Below are positions 8,009-16,412 of a DNA stretch of 47,665 bases, one piece after another. Made by a program: the position numbers and the translations under genes. The stretch covers positions 1-47,665 of the forward strand of contig SVGT01000012.1 in the NCBI GenBank assembly GCA_015056175.1, read 5' to 3'. The notes below the pieces were generated by a model, which was given only the letters and a program-made list of their open reading frames with translations, searched no databases and was not told where the DNA came from. The DNA comes from Clostridiales bacterium (GTDB lineage Bacteria; Bacillota; Clostridia; Christensenellales; Aristaeellaceae). Each line of letters opens with the position of its first letter. Position 1 is the first letter of the stretch.

Positions 8009-9295
8009 ATGGGATTTACAATCACGCAAACCATTCCCGCTCTGACCGTCTTTCTGCAGGGGCTGATCAGCTTCTTTTCCCCCTGCGTGCTGCCGCTGAT
8101 CCCCCTGTACCTGGGCTATCTTTCGGGCGGCGGCGTCAAATCAGGCCCTGACGGGCAAAAAACCTATCACCGGGGCGTCATATTGCGCAATACGGTATTC
8201 TTTGTGCTGGGCATCAGCTTTGCCCTGTTCCTGCTGGGCCTTGGCTTTACGGCGGCGGGGCAGTTTTTCCGCCGATACGAAACGGTGTTCAATATCGTGA
8301 CCGGCGTCATCGTGGTGCTCTTTGGGCTGTACCAGCTGGGCGTCTTTGGCATGCTGCCCTTCATGGCAGGCGAGCACCGGCTGCCCTTGCGGCTGGATAA
8401 AATCGGCATGAACCCCCTCAGCGCGCTGCTGATGGGCTTTTGCTTCTCCTTTTCCTGGACGCCCTGCATCGGCCCCACGCTGACCGGCGTGCTGATGATG
8501 ACGGCGTCCGCCGCCACCCAGGCCAAGGGCTACCTGCTCATATTGGTGTACACGCTGGGCTTTGTGATTCCCTTCCTGGCGGTGGGACTTTTTACCGGCA
8601 CAGTGTTGAACTTTTTCAAAAAACATCAGAAGGTGGTGCGTTACACAGTGAAGATCGGCGGCATTCTGCTCATCATCATGGGCGTCATGATCGCAACGGG
8701 CTTTATGAGCAATTTTTCCGGCCTGATTGCGTCGGCCGGCGCGGAGGAAACGGCGGTACAGGAAACCGTGCAGGAGGATGCTCCTGCAGATGAGGCTGCA
8801 GCCGACGCCCTCATGTACCCCCCGGCGCCCGCCTTTACCCTGGAGGACCAGTACGGCATCACCCACTCCCTGTCCGATTACGAGGGCAAAACCGTGTTCA
8901 TCAACTTCTGGTCCACCTGGTGCGGCTTCTGCATTGAGGAAATGCCCGAGATCCAGGCGCTCTTTGAGGAGCTGGGCAAAAATCAGGAGGACGTGATCAT
9001 CCTGGGCATGGTGAACCCCTATCCCGGCGCGGACAGCAAGAGCAAGGCGGATATCATCGCCTTCCTCAAGGATAAACACTTTACCTTCCCCGTGCTGTTT
9101 GACGAAACCGGCCTCACCTTCCATCAGTACGCCATCACCTCCTTCCCCACCACCTTCCTCATCCGTGCGGACGGCCGCGTGATGGGCTATGCGCCCGGCG
9201 CCATGCGCAAGGACGTGATGCTGGATATCATCAACCAGACCAGCGCCGCCTGCCCGCCCTACACCCCCAAGGCCACAGACATTCCCCAGGAATAA
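8009..9295 (+). CDS. CcdA/DsbD-type membrane redox protein fused to a TlpA-like thioredoxin domain
   Basis: A 428-residue fusion. Residues about 1-235 form a polytopic CcdA module with the two conserved membrane cysteines, Cys26 in SPCVLP and Cys153 in TPCIGP, which pass electrons across the membrane. After an acidic, alanine-rich linker (about 240-275) comes a thioredoxin fold with FWSTWCGFC; the active-site pair is Cys305/Cys308. The likely role is to carry reductant from cytoplasmic thioredoxin to extracytoplasmic thiols, in cytochrome maturation or oxidative repair. CGGAGG lies six bases before the ATG at 8009; the longer frame start at 7949 lies inside the promoter. It is a single-gene unit. 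Confidence 0.92.
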   Translation: MGFTITQTIPALTVFLQGLISFFSPCVLPLIPLYLGYLSGGGVKSGPDGQKTYHRGVILRNTVFFVLGISFALFLLGLGFTAAGQFFRRYETVFNIVTGVIVVLFGLYQLGVFGMLPFMAGEHRLPLRLDKIGMNPLSALLMGFCFSFSWTPCIGPTLTGVLMMTASAATQAKGYLLILVYTLGFVIPFLAVGLFTGTVLNFFKKHQKVVRYTVKIGGILLIIMGVMIATGFMSNFSGLIASAGAEETAVQETVQEDAPADEAAADALMYPPAPAFTLEDQYGITHSLSDYEGKTVFINFWSTWCGFCIEEMPEIQALFEELGKNQEDVIILGMVNPYPGADSKSKADIIAFLKDKHFTFPVLFDETGLTFHQYAITSFPTTFLIRADGRVMGYAPGAMRKDVMLDIINQTSAACPPYTPKATDIPQE

Positions 9296-9301
9296 CAGCG
9301 C

Positions 9302-9345
9302 AAAAAAGAAAGCTTCCGGTGCGCCGTGCATCGGAAGCTTTTTTT
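9302..9345. terminator. bidirectional intrinsic terminator
   Basis: AAAGCTTCCG (9309-9318) pairs with CGGAAGCTTT (9332-9341). A T run follows on the plus strand and an A run (9302-9307) precedes it, so it can stop both the CcdA transcript and the converging rsmF operon. Confidence 0.88.
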
Positions 9346-9350
9346 GTATC

Positions 9351-10640
9351 TTATTTTCGCAGTCCCTTGGGGTAATGGTTTTTGATCTGCCCGTCGGAGG
9401 CCTTGCCCCAGCCCAATTGCATGCCCTCATAGGCAGGGATCACCCAGCCGCGCAGCGTATCCCCGCAGGGCAGCGTTTCGCCGTGCAGGTAGGCAAGCGC
9501 CGCATTTTCATCCACCGGCACAAGGCGTTGGCCTTTTACCGCCAGCGCCCAGGCATGATCGGGAGCAAATACCTTGCCCTTCATCTGCCCCAGATGCAGC
9601 CCCATGCGCAGCACCTTGACGCCCTTGACAGGCGGCACGTCCCGGGGCGGGCACACCAACTGGCTGCCGAAGCGGCATATAGCAGCAGGCGCCTCCATCC
9701 CGACATTTTTCGCAAAATCCAACACCGCAGCGCTTTCTGCTTTATCAGCCGGGGGCAGTTTTTCGCCCTGGGGAAGGGGTGCATCGCCAAGCCTTCTCAT
9801 TTTGCACACAAAATGGCCTTCGCCCCGCACCCGGTGAGGCCAGATGCGCAGCATGCCGTCGCAGGCGCCGATGCCGTCAAGCGCGAACGGAACCAGTTCA
9901 AAATCTGTATGCTCCCGCAAAAAGCGGCGGATAACGCCCTCGTTTTCCTGCTCGTTGAAGGTGCAGGTGGAGTACACCATAGTGCCGCCCGGACGCAGCA
10001 TATCCGCAGCGCAACCCAGGATCTGCGTCTGTCGCTGGGCGCAGTGATGGGGCGAGGTCATATCCCACTCGCTCCGGCTCTCCGGATGGCGGCGGAACAT
10101 GCCTTCCCCGGAGCAGGGCGCGTCTACCAGCACCCGGTCAAAAAAGCCCTTCCAGGGGCCGCACAGCTTTTCGGGGAGGGCGGATACCACCACGGCGTTT
10201 GCAATGCCCATGCGCTCCACATTGCGGGAAAGGATCTGCACACGCGCAGGATGGGGCTCGTTGCACACCAGCGTCCCCTGTCCTTTGAGATAGGCCGCCA
10301 GCTGCGTGCTTTTGCCGCCCGGCGCGGCGCACAGATCCAGTACCCGGTCGCCGGGCTCGGGGCACAGGGCGGCAGCAGCAGCCATGGCGCTGGGCTCCTG
10401 CATGTAGTATGCGCCCGCCTCATGGGCGATTTGGGCGCCGTCCGTGCTTTCAAAAGGCACGCGGTAGGCATTTTGCGCCCACGGCACCATTTCCTGTGCA
10501 TCAGGAGGCTTGGGGAAACCCTCCCGCATGCGCAGCCCGCGGCAGGCCTCTTCCCTGTAGCTTTCAACAAAAGAAGGCAGCTCGCTGCCAAGAAGCGGCG
10601 CAAGCTGCTCTATAAAACCAAGAGGAAATTCGCTGTTCAT
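9351..10640 (-). CDS. rsmF: 16S rRNA (cytosine-C5) methyltransferase, RsmF/NSUN type
   Basis: A 429-residue protein of the RsmB/RsmF m5C methyltransferase family. VLDLCAAPGGKS is the SAM-binding motif, VDAPCSGEGMFR carries the motif IV cysteine used to release the product, and VYSTCTFNEQENE carries the catalytic motif VI cysteine. The roughly 130 C-terminal residues match in position the RsmF-type RNA-binding (PUA-like) extension. The enzyme would transfer a methyl group from SAM to a cytosine of rRNA. The ATG overlaps the stop of the preceding gene by four bases. It is the last gene of the cdaA operon, an unusual neighbour. That it modifies 16S rRNA and not tRNA is a family inference. Confidence 0.9.
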   Translation of the reverse strand: MNSEFPLGFIEQLAPLLGSELPSFVESYREEACRGLRMREGFPKPPDAQEMVPWAQNAYRVPFESTDGAQIAHEAGAYYMQEPSAMAAAAALCPEPGDRVLDLCAAPGGKSTQLAAYLKGQGTLVCNEPHPARVQILSRNVERMGIANAVVVSALPEKLCGPWKGFFDRVLVDAPCSGEGMFRRHPESRSEWDMTSPHHCAQRQTQILGCAADMLRPGGTMVYSTCTFNEQENEGVIRRFLREHTDFELVPFALDGIGACDGMLRIWPHRVRGEGHFVCKMRRLGDAPLPQGEKLPPADKAESAAVLDFAKNVGMEAPAAICRFGSQLVCPPRDVPPVKGVKVLRMGLHLGQMKGKVFAPDHAWALAVKGQRLVPVDENAALAYLHGETLPCGDTLRGWVIPAYEGMQLGWGKASDGQIKNHYPKGLRK

Positions 10641-11287
10641 CTTTGTTTGTTCTCCTGCTGGGGAAACACGGGATCGTAAAACGCTTCCCGGCTGTCCACG
10701 GAGGAAGGAAGCCCGTCCAGCATGGCGGTATCATCCTCCTGCGCGTCCCGCAATTTGCTTTTGATCCGCCACAGCGCCTTCATGCGGTCTGTTTTCTGGT
10801 ATTTATCGCCTCTGCGGCGGCGCACCTGCACGCTTTGCACAGCATCCGGCTGCTCATATACCTCTTCAGGCTCCGGCTGCTCCCACCACACCGTTTCGTC
10901 CGGCACGGGGGCACCGTCATAGCCGTCGTCCTGCTGCCAGGAAGCATTTTCTTCCCAAAGCGCACCCGGCTCCATATCCACAGCCTCTTCATAGCCGCGG
11001 TAAAAATTCTGCTGATCCCGGTTATCCATTTCCTGTCCGCTCAGACGCGCACGGAAGCGGCGTACCTTGGTGCGCCACACCAGGTCGGGCCGCCATCTGA
11101 GCAGCCACACCATCAGATCCGCCGCAACGCCCAGCAGGCAGATGAACACCACCAGCCCAAGCCAGTGATCCCCAAGCCACACGAAAAAGCCGTCGGCGCC
11201 GCCTGAGAACATGCCCCACACGGACTGCACCAGCCCCTTCACCCAGCTGAGCAAAAGCGAAAACAGCGTATTGGCAAACGCGTTCAT
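10637..11287 (-). CDS. uncharacterised single-pass membrane protein of the cdaA operon
   Basis: A 216-residue protein I do not recognise. An amphipathic N-terminus (residues about 5-27) is followed by one clear membrane helix (about 43-64, LGLVVFICLLGVAADLMVWLL). Then comes a basic stretch (RWRPDLVWRTKVRRFRARL), a Glu/Trp-rich acidic region (about 95-145) and a basic KYQKTDRMKALWRIKSKLR patch near the C-terminus. It overlaps both neighbours by four bases (ATGA at each end), so it is translationally coupled to cdaR and rsmF. Position suggests a link to c-di-AMP signalling or the envelope; nothing in the sequence proves it. Confidence 0.8.
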   Translation of the reverse strand: MNAFANTLFSLLLSWVKGLVQSVWGMFSGGADGFFVWLGDHWLGLVVFICLLGVAADLMVWLLRWRPDLVWRTKVRRFRARLSGQEMDNRDQQNFYRGYEEAVDMEPGALWEENASWQQDDGYDGAPVPDETVWWEQPEPEEVYEQPDAVQSVQVRRRRGDKYQKTDRMKALWRIKSKLRDAQEDDTAMLDGLPSSVDSREAFYDPVFPQQENKQR

Positions 11288-12363
11288 TTAGTCCCTTCCG
11301 AATCCTCGATTTTTTCGATCTCCACCGTCACATACGCCACGTCGGAATTCATGTTGATCACGTCGCCCGGACGGATAATGTTAAGCACCGCGGTGGTATT
11401 TTCGGCAAGACCGCTTACGTCCACAGCGCCCTCCAGGTACTTCAGATCTCCCGTAAAGGAGGAGGCGTCGCGCACAGCCATCACAATGCTTTCGGGCGAT
11501 ACGCTCACATTGCTCACCCGGTAGCCGTCTGCCACCTCGCCCTTGAGCAGCACAGCCGGGTCAAGGGGCAGTTCCACCGTCTTATACAGGTTCTGCTCCG
11601 CGATCACGGTATCGATGGTGGTGCCGTTGAGCGTGACGGAAATATTGCTCATATCCACCCGCTTGCCCGTTGCATCTTCCAGGTAGAAGGCGCAGGCCGT
11701 ACGCTCCAGACCCACGTCGCCGCTGAGGGCGTCCAAATCATACACCGCAACGCAGCGCACAACGCTGAGCACCTTGCTTCTGGGGCCGGCAACGGATACA
11801 TATTCCGGGTCCACCATGATATTGCTGGCGCTGCCGTAGATACCCTCCGGCATATCGCCTTCGATTTTGATCTTTACCGGGATACGGGAGCGGGACAGGT
11901 ATTCTTCCACCTGCAAGGTCACCTGCTCCACGGATAGATCGGTCACTTCGCCGTAAAGCGCATTGCGGGTATGGTTGATGGGCACTTCCACATCGCCCGT
12001 CTTGTTGATCTGGGAAAGATCCACCCGCACATTGTAGCTGGATGCGGCAGCCGCATCGTAATAATTCTGGGGGACTTCTGCGGTGACGCGCACATTGCTG
12101 ATCTGCTCCAGACCGCCCACCACAATAAAGCCGTTGCGCTGCAGGGTGCTCTGGTTGGCCACGCTGACGGTGACGTTTTCAAACACCTTGGTACGGGTGA
12201 GCGAATCATCCCGCGAGATCAGCGTACCCCACAGGAGCACTGCCATCACGATACAGGCCGCCTTCATGGGCCAGTTGTGGATCATCACCTTGCCCATGTG
12301 CCGAAGCACGGCCTTGACTTCGTCCATATTCTTCCCTTTCACAGGGGGCTGGTTATTCATCAT
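11284..12363 (-). CDS. cdaR: CdaR (YbbR-domain regulator of CdaA)
   Basis: A 359-residue protein with a cytoplasmic N-terminus, one membrane helix (about 32-48, PMKAACIVMAVLLWGTLI) and an extracytoplasmic region made of YbbR-like beta repeats. Repeat motifs such as TLQRNGFIVVGG, VRVTAEVPQ, VSVAGPRSKV and VTLNGTTIDTV recur. In Bacillus and Listeria CdaR binds CdaA and tunes c-di-AMP synthesis. The start at ATG 12363 is preceded by GGGAGG at eight bases; a second ATG follows directly at 12360. It overlaps the end of cdaA by 11 bp. The frame continues 31 codons up inside cdaA, but no ribosome site supports that. Confidence 0.92.
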   Translation of the reverse strand: MMNNQPPVKGKNMDEVKAVLRHMGKVMIHNWPMKAACIVMAVLLWGTLISRDDSLTRTKVFENVTVSVANQSTLQRNGFIVVGGLEQISNVRVTAEVPQNYYDAAAASSYNVRVDLSQINKTGDVEVPINHTRNALYGEVTDLSVEQVTLQVEEYLSRSRIPVKIKIEGDMPEGIYGSASNIMVDPEYVSVAGPRSKVLSVVRCVAVYDLDALSGDVGLERTACAFYLEDATGKRVDMSNISVTLNGTTIDTVIAEQNLYKTVELPLDPAVLLKGEVADGYRVSNVSVSPESIVMAVRDASSFTGDLKYLEGAVDVSGLAENTTAVLNIIRPGDVINMNSDVAYVTVEIEKIEDSEGTK

Positions 12364-13234
12364 TTGCCTTGCCTCCCTTCCGGGTGCGCAGCTGCTGCCA
12401 CACAGACTTGACCATGCCAAGGAGCTTGGGCTGATCCTCGCGGTAAATATCGCCAAGGATGCGGTGCAGACTGTCGCTGTCCAGATGGCGGGTCAACTTG
12501 CCGCCGCGGGCCATGGAAATGATGCCCGTTTCTTCGGATACGATGAGCACAGTGGCGTCCGTCGTTTCGCTGACGCCAAGGCCCGCCCTGTGGCGGGTGC
12601 CCAGCGTTGCGGAAATGGTGTTGTTATCGCTCAGCGACAGCACGCAGCCGGCGGTGGCCACGCGGGTGCCGCGCAGGATGACGGCGCCGTCGTGCAGGGG
12701 CGTATTGGGTTCAAAAATATTTTCCAGCAGCGCGCCGGAAATGGAGGCGTCCACCAGCGTGCCCGTTTCCATCACGTCCTGCAAACCGGTTTTGCCCTCG
12801 ATGACGATCAAAGCGCCTACCTTGCGTTTGGACAAACGCAAAAGGCACTGCGTCATTTCCTCCACCACGCGGGCGTTTTCCTCCCGGTCGGTCTTGTGGC
12901 TTTCCAGCTTGGTGCCGCGGCCGATCTGCTCCAGTGCACGGCGCAGTTCGGGCTGGAAGAGGATGAGCAGCGCAATAGCGCCGTTGTTGAGCAGCGTGCT
13001 TGCCAGCCAGTTCAGGGCCTTGAAGCCCAGAATTTCGCTTACATAGCTGACCACGATCACAATGGCGATGCCTTTAAGCACCTGTACCGCACGGGTACGG
13101 CGCGTCAAAAGCACCAGCTGATACAGCATGAATGCGATGATGGCAATATCAATCAGATCGACAACGGTGGGTCTGTTAAAGATGTTCCACAGGAGCTTGT
13201 TGGCCTCCCGTCCGATGGTTTCCATAGCGCCCAC
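12353..13234 (-). CDS. cdaA: diadenylate cyclase CdaA (c-di-AMP synthase)
   Basis: A 293-residue protein. Three hydrophobic helices lie in residues about 25-95, and the DAC domain follows from about 110. The catalytic DGA motif is at residues 182-184 (LHDGAVILRG) and the RHR motif at 214-216 (GTRHRAGLG), the hallmarks of diadenylate cyclases that make c-di-AMP from two ATP. The first codon is GTG (13234) with AGGAA just upstream; ATG at 13225, four codons in, is an alternative. First gene of cdaA-cdaR-membrane protein-rsmF. In most Bacillota glmM follows cdaR; here it does not. Confidence 0.95.
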   Translation of the reverse strand: MGAMETIGREANKLLWNIFNRPTVVDLIDIAIIAFMLYQLVLLTRRTRAVQVLKGIAIVIVVSYVSEILGFKALNWLASTLLNNGAIALLILFQPELRRALEQIGRGTKLESHKTDREENARVVEEMTQCLLRLSKRKVGALIVIEGKTGLQDVMETGTLVDASISGALLENIFEPNTPLHDGAVILRGTRVATAGCVLSLSDNNTISATLGTRHRAGLGVSETTDATVLIVSEETGIISMARGGKLTRHLDSDSLHRILGDIYREDQPKLLGMVKSVWQQLRTRKGGKANDE

Positions 13235-13258
13235 CCCGATTCCTTATGTACTGATTCC

Positions 13259-13287
13259 ATTATACAACATGTTCTTCCCCGATAAAA
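13259..13287 (-). promoter_or_regulatory. promoter of the cdaA operon
   Basis: A perfect TATAAT (13259-13264) lies about 25 bp upstream of the cdaA start on the minus strand. The -35 at 17 bp spacing is TTTTAT (13282-13287), a weak match. The leader would be only about 18 bases. Confidence 0.6.
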
Positions 13288-13431
13288 TACCCTTTGAAGA
13301 ATTTTTTACAGTTTCTTCTCATTTTTATGTGGTATTTTTTACCGCCGGATTGCCCTCATGGCGCAGGCGGCATTTTTTCTCCCACATTGCTGCATTTTAC
13401 ATCTTCCCCCGCATCCCCTCAGCTTCCCGTA

Positions 13432-13460
13432 TTGCTTTTCCCGGTGCAAAATGTTACAAT
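13432..13460 (+). promoter_or_regulatory. promoter of radC
   Basis: TTGCTT (13432-13437), 17-bp spacer, TACAAT (13455-13460). The start site near 13467 lies 42 bases before the TTG start of radC, ruling out longer frames that begin upstream of it. Confidence 0.72.
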
Positions 13461-13508
13461 TGCTTATCGACATTTTTCCACACCGTTCCCGATTTGGAGG
13501 TACCTTCC

Positions 13509-14261
13509 TTGGAGCATGACGGACACAGAAAGCGCATCCGCGAGCGCTTTGCCAAAGACCGCTTTGAAAGCTTCCATCCCCACGAGATGCTGGAGCTTTT
13601 GCTGACGTACGCACTTCCCCGCCGGGATACCAATCCCATCGCCCACCGGCTGCTGGACCGCTTCGGCTCGCTGCACGCCGTGCTGGAAGCGGATATCCAT
13701 GAATTGACGGAGGTGGACGGCATCGGCGAAAACGCCGCCACGCTGATTGCCATGATGGTGCCCCTGGCCCGCCACTACGAAAAGAGCAAGTGGACGGAAA
13801 AACGGGTGCTGACCAATTTTCAGGAAGTGGGCAAACTGTGCACCTCGCTGTTCCACGGCGTGCAGAACGAAAAGTTTTATGTTCTGTCCCTCAACTCCCA
13901 GCTGGAGCTCCTTGGCATCGACCTTGTGGGCGAGGGCACGCCCAACCAGGTGCCCGTATTCCCCCGCACGGTGCTGGATGCGCTGATGCGCCGCCATGCG
14001 ACGGGCGCCGTGCTGACCCACAACCATCCCGGCGGAAGTATGATGCCCTCCCAGCAGGACGTGGACGTGACCTCCACCATCGCCTCCATCCTGGAGCCCC
14101 TTGAAATCCGTCTGTACGATCATGTACTGGTATCGGACGGTCAGCCCATCAGCCTGAAGGAAAAAGGCTATATCCTGTTTGAGGATACCCATTTCATGCC
14201 CATGGCCGCAGACCGGCAAAACCGCATCCTGCCCCTTGGCAGAAAAAAGGATCCCACATAA
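13509..14261 (+). CDS. radC: RadC family JAB/MPN-domain protein
   Basis: A 250-residue protein. The N-terminal part has the helix-hairpin-helix region of RadC (HEMLELLLTYALPRRDTNPIAHRLL, then LTEVDGIGENAATLI); the C-terminal part has the JAB/JAMM metal site LTHNHPGGSMMPSQQD, with His171, His173 and Asp184. Its cellular role is still unsettled despite the DNA-repair name. I choose TTG at 13509: GGAGG lies eight bases upstream, and the resulting start (EHDGHRKRIRERF) is where RadC homologues begin. The upstream frame extension overlaps cdaA's promoter and is not coding. The next gene follows after 12 bp. Confidence 0.92.
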   Translation: MEHDGHRKRIRERFAKDRFESFHPHEMLELLLTYALPRRDTNPIAHRLLDRFGSLHAVLEADIHELTEVDGIGENAATLIAMMVPLARHYEKSKWTEKRVLTNFQEVGKLCTSLFHGVQNEKFYVLSLNSQLELLGIDLVGEGTPNQVPVFPRTVLDALMRRHATGAVLTHNHPGGSMMPSQQDVDVTSTIASILEPLEIRLYDHVLVSDGQPISLKEKGYILFEDTHFMPMAADRQNRILPLGRKKDPT

Positions 14262-14273
14262 AGGAGCTTATCC

Positions 14274-14891
14274 GTGGCAAAAATGACAGCTAAAACCCCC
14301 TTTGGAAAGGCGGTGCGCATCTTGCTTTCCCTGTTTGTGCTGGGCATACTGGCCTTTGCGCTGATGCTCCTGATGCTGACGTATGCAGAAAAGCACGTGC
14401 CTGCGCCCAAGGGCGAATATGACGCCGTCATCGTGCTGGGCGCACAGGTAAAACCGGACGGCGAGCCCAGCGTGCAATTGCGTCTCAGGCTGGAAAAAGC
14501 GCTGGAGCAGTATCGCAGATCTCCCTGTCTCATCGTAGCCTGCGGCGCGCAGGGCGAAAACGAGCCCGCCCCGGAAGGGGACGTGATGAAGCAATGGCTC
14601 GTGTCAAACGGCGTACCGGAAGATCATATCATCTCCGAAACCCAGTCCTTTAACACCTGGCAGAACATCCGCAACGCAAAAAATCTGCTCCCGGATACAG
14701 CGCTGCGCGTCGTCGTCGTCACCAGCGATTATCATCTCCCCCGGGCGCTTCAGATCTGCCGGGACGAAGGGCTTGAGGCGGACGGCGCCGGCAGCCCCAT
14801 CATGCCGCTGTGGTGGTTCAAAAACCACGCCCGGGAGGTGCTGGCCTGGTGCAAATATTTTGTGGGCAAGGTACTACCCATCAACAAGTAA
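14274..14891 (+). CDS. YdcF/SanA/ElyC family membrane protein (DUF218)
   Basis: A 205-residue protein with one N-terminal membrane helix (about 15-36) and a DUF218 domain. Family motifs visible are DAVIVLGAQVKPDG (about 49-62), IVACGAQGENEPAPEGDVM, SETQSFNTWQNIRNAK and VVVVTSDYHLPRAL. Members (SanA, ElyC, YdcF) affect envelope integrity and peptidoglycan or antibiotic barrier; the biochemical activity is uncertain. The start is GTG at 14274 with AAGGAG seven bases upstream. Probably co-transcribed with radC and ended by the terminator at 14895. Confidence 0.88.
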   Translation: MAKMTAKTPFGKAVRILLSLFVLGILAFALMLLMLTYAEKHVPAPKGEYDAVIVLGAQVKPDGEPSVQLRLRLEKALEQYRRSPCLIVACGAQGENEPAPEGDVMKQWLVSNGVPEDHIISETQSFNTWQNIRNAKNLLPDTALRVVVVTSDYHLPRALQICRDEGLEADGAGSPIMPLWWFKNHAREVLAWCKYFVGKVLPINK

Positions 14892-14894
14892 ACA

Positions 14895-14931
14895 TCAAAA
14901 AAGGCTCCCCGCCAAGGGAAGCCTTTTTTGA
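14895..14931. terminator. bidirectional intrinsic terminator
   Basis: An AAAAAAGGCT...CCC arm pairs with GGG...AGCCTTTTTT around a short loop. The A and T runs allow termination from both sides, between the DUF218 gene and the converging alpha-galactosidase. Confidence 0.88.
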
Positions 14932-14940
14932 TTTGCCGGA

Positions 14941-16086
14941 TTATTTCTTTTCGATCGTCGCGCGGATCAGGCGGCAGCCGTGGGCAGGCACTTCGCCCAG
15001 GATATAGTCGCTGATCACGCCCAGATCCTCGCCCGTAAAGGCGTCCGTGCCACGGAGCACATAGGGCGCATCGGCGGGCAGGCCGATCTCATCCAGGAAC
15101 ATGTACATGCGGGCGGGCTCGCTGCCGCCGTTGACCATGCCCAGCACCACGGAATTATCGCTCATGTGACGGGCAAACACAATGGCATCCTCGCTGCTTT
15201 CCAGCACGATGGGCGCGTTGCACGCTGCATCCTGATTGATGGAAATCAACCGCTCATTCTGCAAAAGCTCCTTGCAGAAGGCGTTCATATTGCGGATATC
15301 GCCGCCGATCATCAGCGGGCTGCCAAAGGCGCACCACAGGGCGAACTGGGTCTTATACTCTTCGTCGGTGGGCAGAGCCTTGGTGGGATCCTCCGGATCC
15401 ACCATGCCCACGTTGCCCTTGCCGTACATGCCGACGGTGAGCATGTCCATATCGTTAAAGCAGTTGGGACCGGAGGCATACAGCTTGCGGGCCTGATCCT
15501 GGGCAATCCACATGGTGGAAGAAAACTTGTCAAAAATATCGCCGGTGCTGCGGTAGGTATGGGCGCCTGCGGACTTCATCCAGTGCTGGCACTCATGGTG
15601 ACCCCAGTTGCAGGCGGCAAAGAGGATATCCCGCCCGGTGGCCTTGAGCGCCATGGACATCACCCGGTAGCGATGCTGGCAGTCCGCCGTTTTGGGGAAG
15701 TTGCAGTAATCGTACTTGAGGTAGTCAACGCCCCATTCGGCAAAGGTCTGGGCGTCCACAAACTCATGATCGTAGCTGCCGGGATAATCCGCGCAGGTCA
15801 TCAATCCCGCGCAGGAATACATGCCGAACTTCAGCCCCTTGCTGTGCACATAATCCGCCACATACTTCATGCCGTGGGGGAACTTTTGGGGATCGGGCAC
15901 AATGCGGCCGTCCTCGCCGCGCTTGCGCAGCGACCAGCAGTCGTCGATGATCAGGTACTCATACCCGGCGGCAAGATAGCCGTCCTCCACCATTTTGTCC
16001 GCCGTTTCCATGATCAATTGCTCGCTGATATGTTCGCCAAAGGTGTTCCAGGAATTCCAGCCCATCGGGGGTTTGGTGATGATCAT
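14941..16086 (-). CDS. alpha-galactosidase, glycoside hydrolase family 27
   Basis: A 381-residue GH27 enzyme. It opens with KPPMGWNSWNTFG, the family N-terminus, then YLIIDDCW. The catalytic nucleophile is Asp126 in LKYDYCN and the acid/base is Asp183 in RSTGDI; NDMDML is the conserved substrate-binding loop. There is no signal peptide, so it acts inside the cell on imported alpha-galactosides such as melibiose or raffinose fragments. AAGGAGG lies seven bases before the ATG, inside the 12-bp gap after the small zinc-ribbon gene, so the two are co-transcribed from the promoter at 16326. Confidence 0.94.
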   Translation of the reverse strand: MIITKPPMGWNSWNTFGEHISEQLIMETADKMVEDGYLAAGYEYLIIDDCWSLRKRGEDGRIVPDPQKFPHGMKYVADYVHSKGLKFGMYSCAGLMTCADYPGSYDHEFVDAQTFAEWGVDYLKYDYCNFPKTADCQHRYRVMSMALKATGRDILFAACNWGHHECQHWMKSAGAHTYRSTGDIFDKFSSTMWIAQDQARKLYASGPNCFNDMDMLTVGMYGKGNVGMVDPEDPTKALPTDEEYKTQFALWCAFGSPLMIGGDIRNMNAFCKELLQNERLISINQDAACNAPIVLESSEDAIVFARHMSDNSVVLGMVNGGSEPARMYMFLDEIGLPADAPYVLRGTDAFTGEDLGVISDYILGEVPAHGCRLIRATIEKK

Positions 16087-16098
16087 ACAATTACCTCC

Positions 16099-16296
16099 TT
16101 ATTTGAACAGCACGCAGCCCATTTCCCTGAACTGCTTCACTTTTTCTTCCAAGAGACGCACGGAAACGCCAATGTGCTCAGCCAGGCATTCCATGCAAAA
16201 ATACGTTTCCATGCCGCGGTTGATGAACTTTTTGGTCAGTCCCTTTTCATCCCGCGTCACCGGTTTTCCGCATTTTCTGCATGTATCCTGCGCCAT
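16099..16296 (-). CDS. small zinc-ribbon protein
   Basis: A 65-residue protein with CRKCGKP near the N-terminus and FCMECLAEH in the middle, two CxxC pairs that should bind one zinc ion. A helical C-terminus follows (VSVRLLEEKVKQFREMGC). I know similar short proteins from Clostridia but no function. GGAGG lies eight bases before the ATG. It is the first gene on the GH27 transcript, so it could be a small regulator or accessory factor, or a chance passenger. Confidence 0.82.
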   Translation of the reverse strand: MAQDTCRKCGKPVTRDEKGLTKKFINRGMETYFCMECLAEHIGVSVRLLEEKVKQFREMGCVLFK

Positions 16297-16325
16297 GTTT
16301 TTCGCCTCCGCATATCCTTACAGGC

Positions 16326-16354
16326 AGTATAGCAGATGCGGCAGGGCTTTTCAA
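16326..16354 (-). promoter_or_regulatory. promoter of the zinc-ribbon/alpha-galactosidase unit
   Basis: TTGAAA (16349-16354), 17-bp spacer, TATACT (16326-16331) on the minus strand. It is divergent from the ThuA promoter, with the tandem palindromes at 16383-16412 between them. Confidence 0.8.
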
Positions 16355-16382
16355 TGAACAGTTTTCGCCCCGGGGCATATCA

Positions 16383-16412
16383 TTTTTTGCAAAAACTTCC
16401 ATTTTTGCAAAA
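16383..16412. promoter_or_regulatory. tandem A/T palindromes, candidate operators
   Basis: TTTTTTGCAAAAA (16383-16395) and TTTTTGCAAAA (16402-16412) are two copies of one palindrome, 18 bp centre to centre. They lie between divergent promoters and the second overlaps the -35 position of the ThuA promoter. A dimeric repressor binding both is a reasonable reading; the factor is unknown. Confidence 0.45.
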
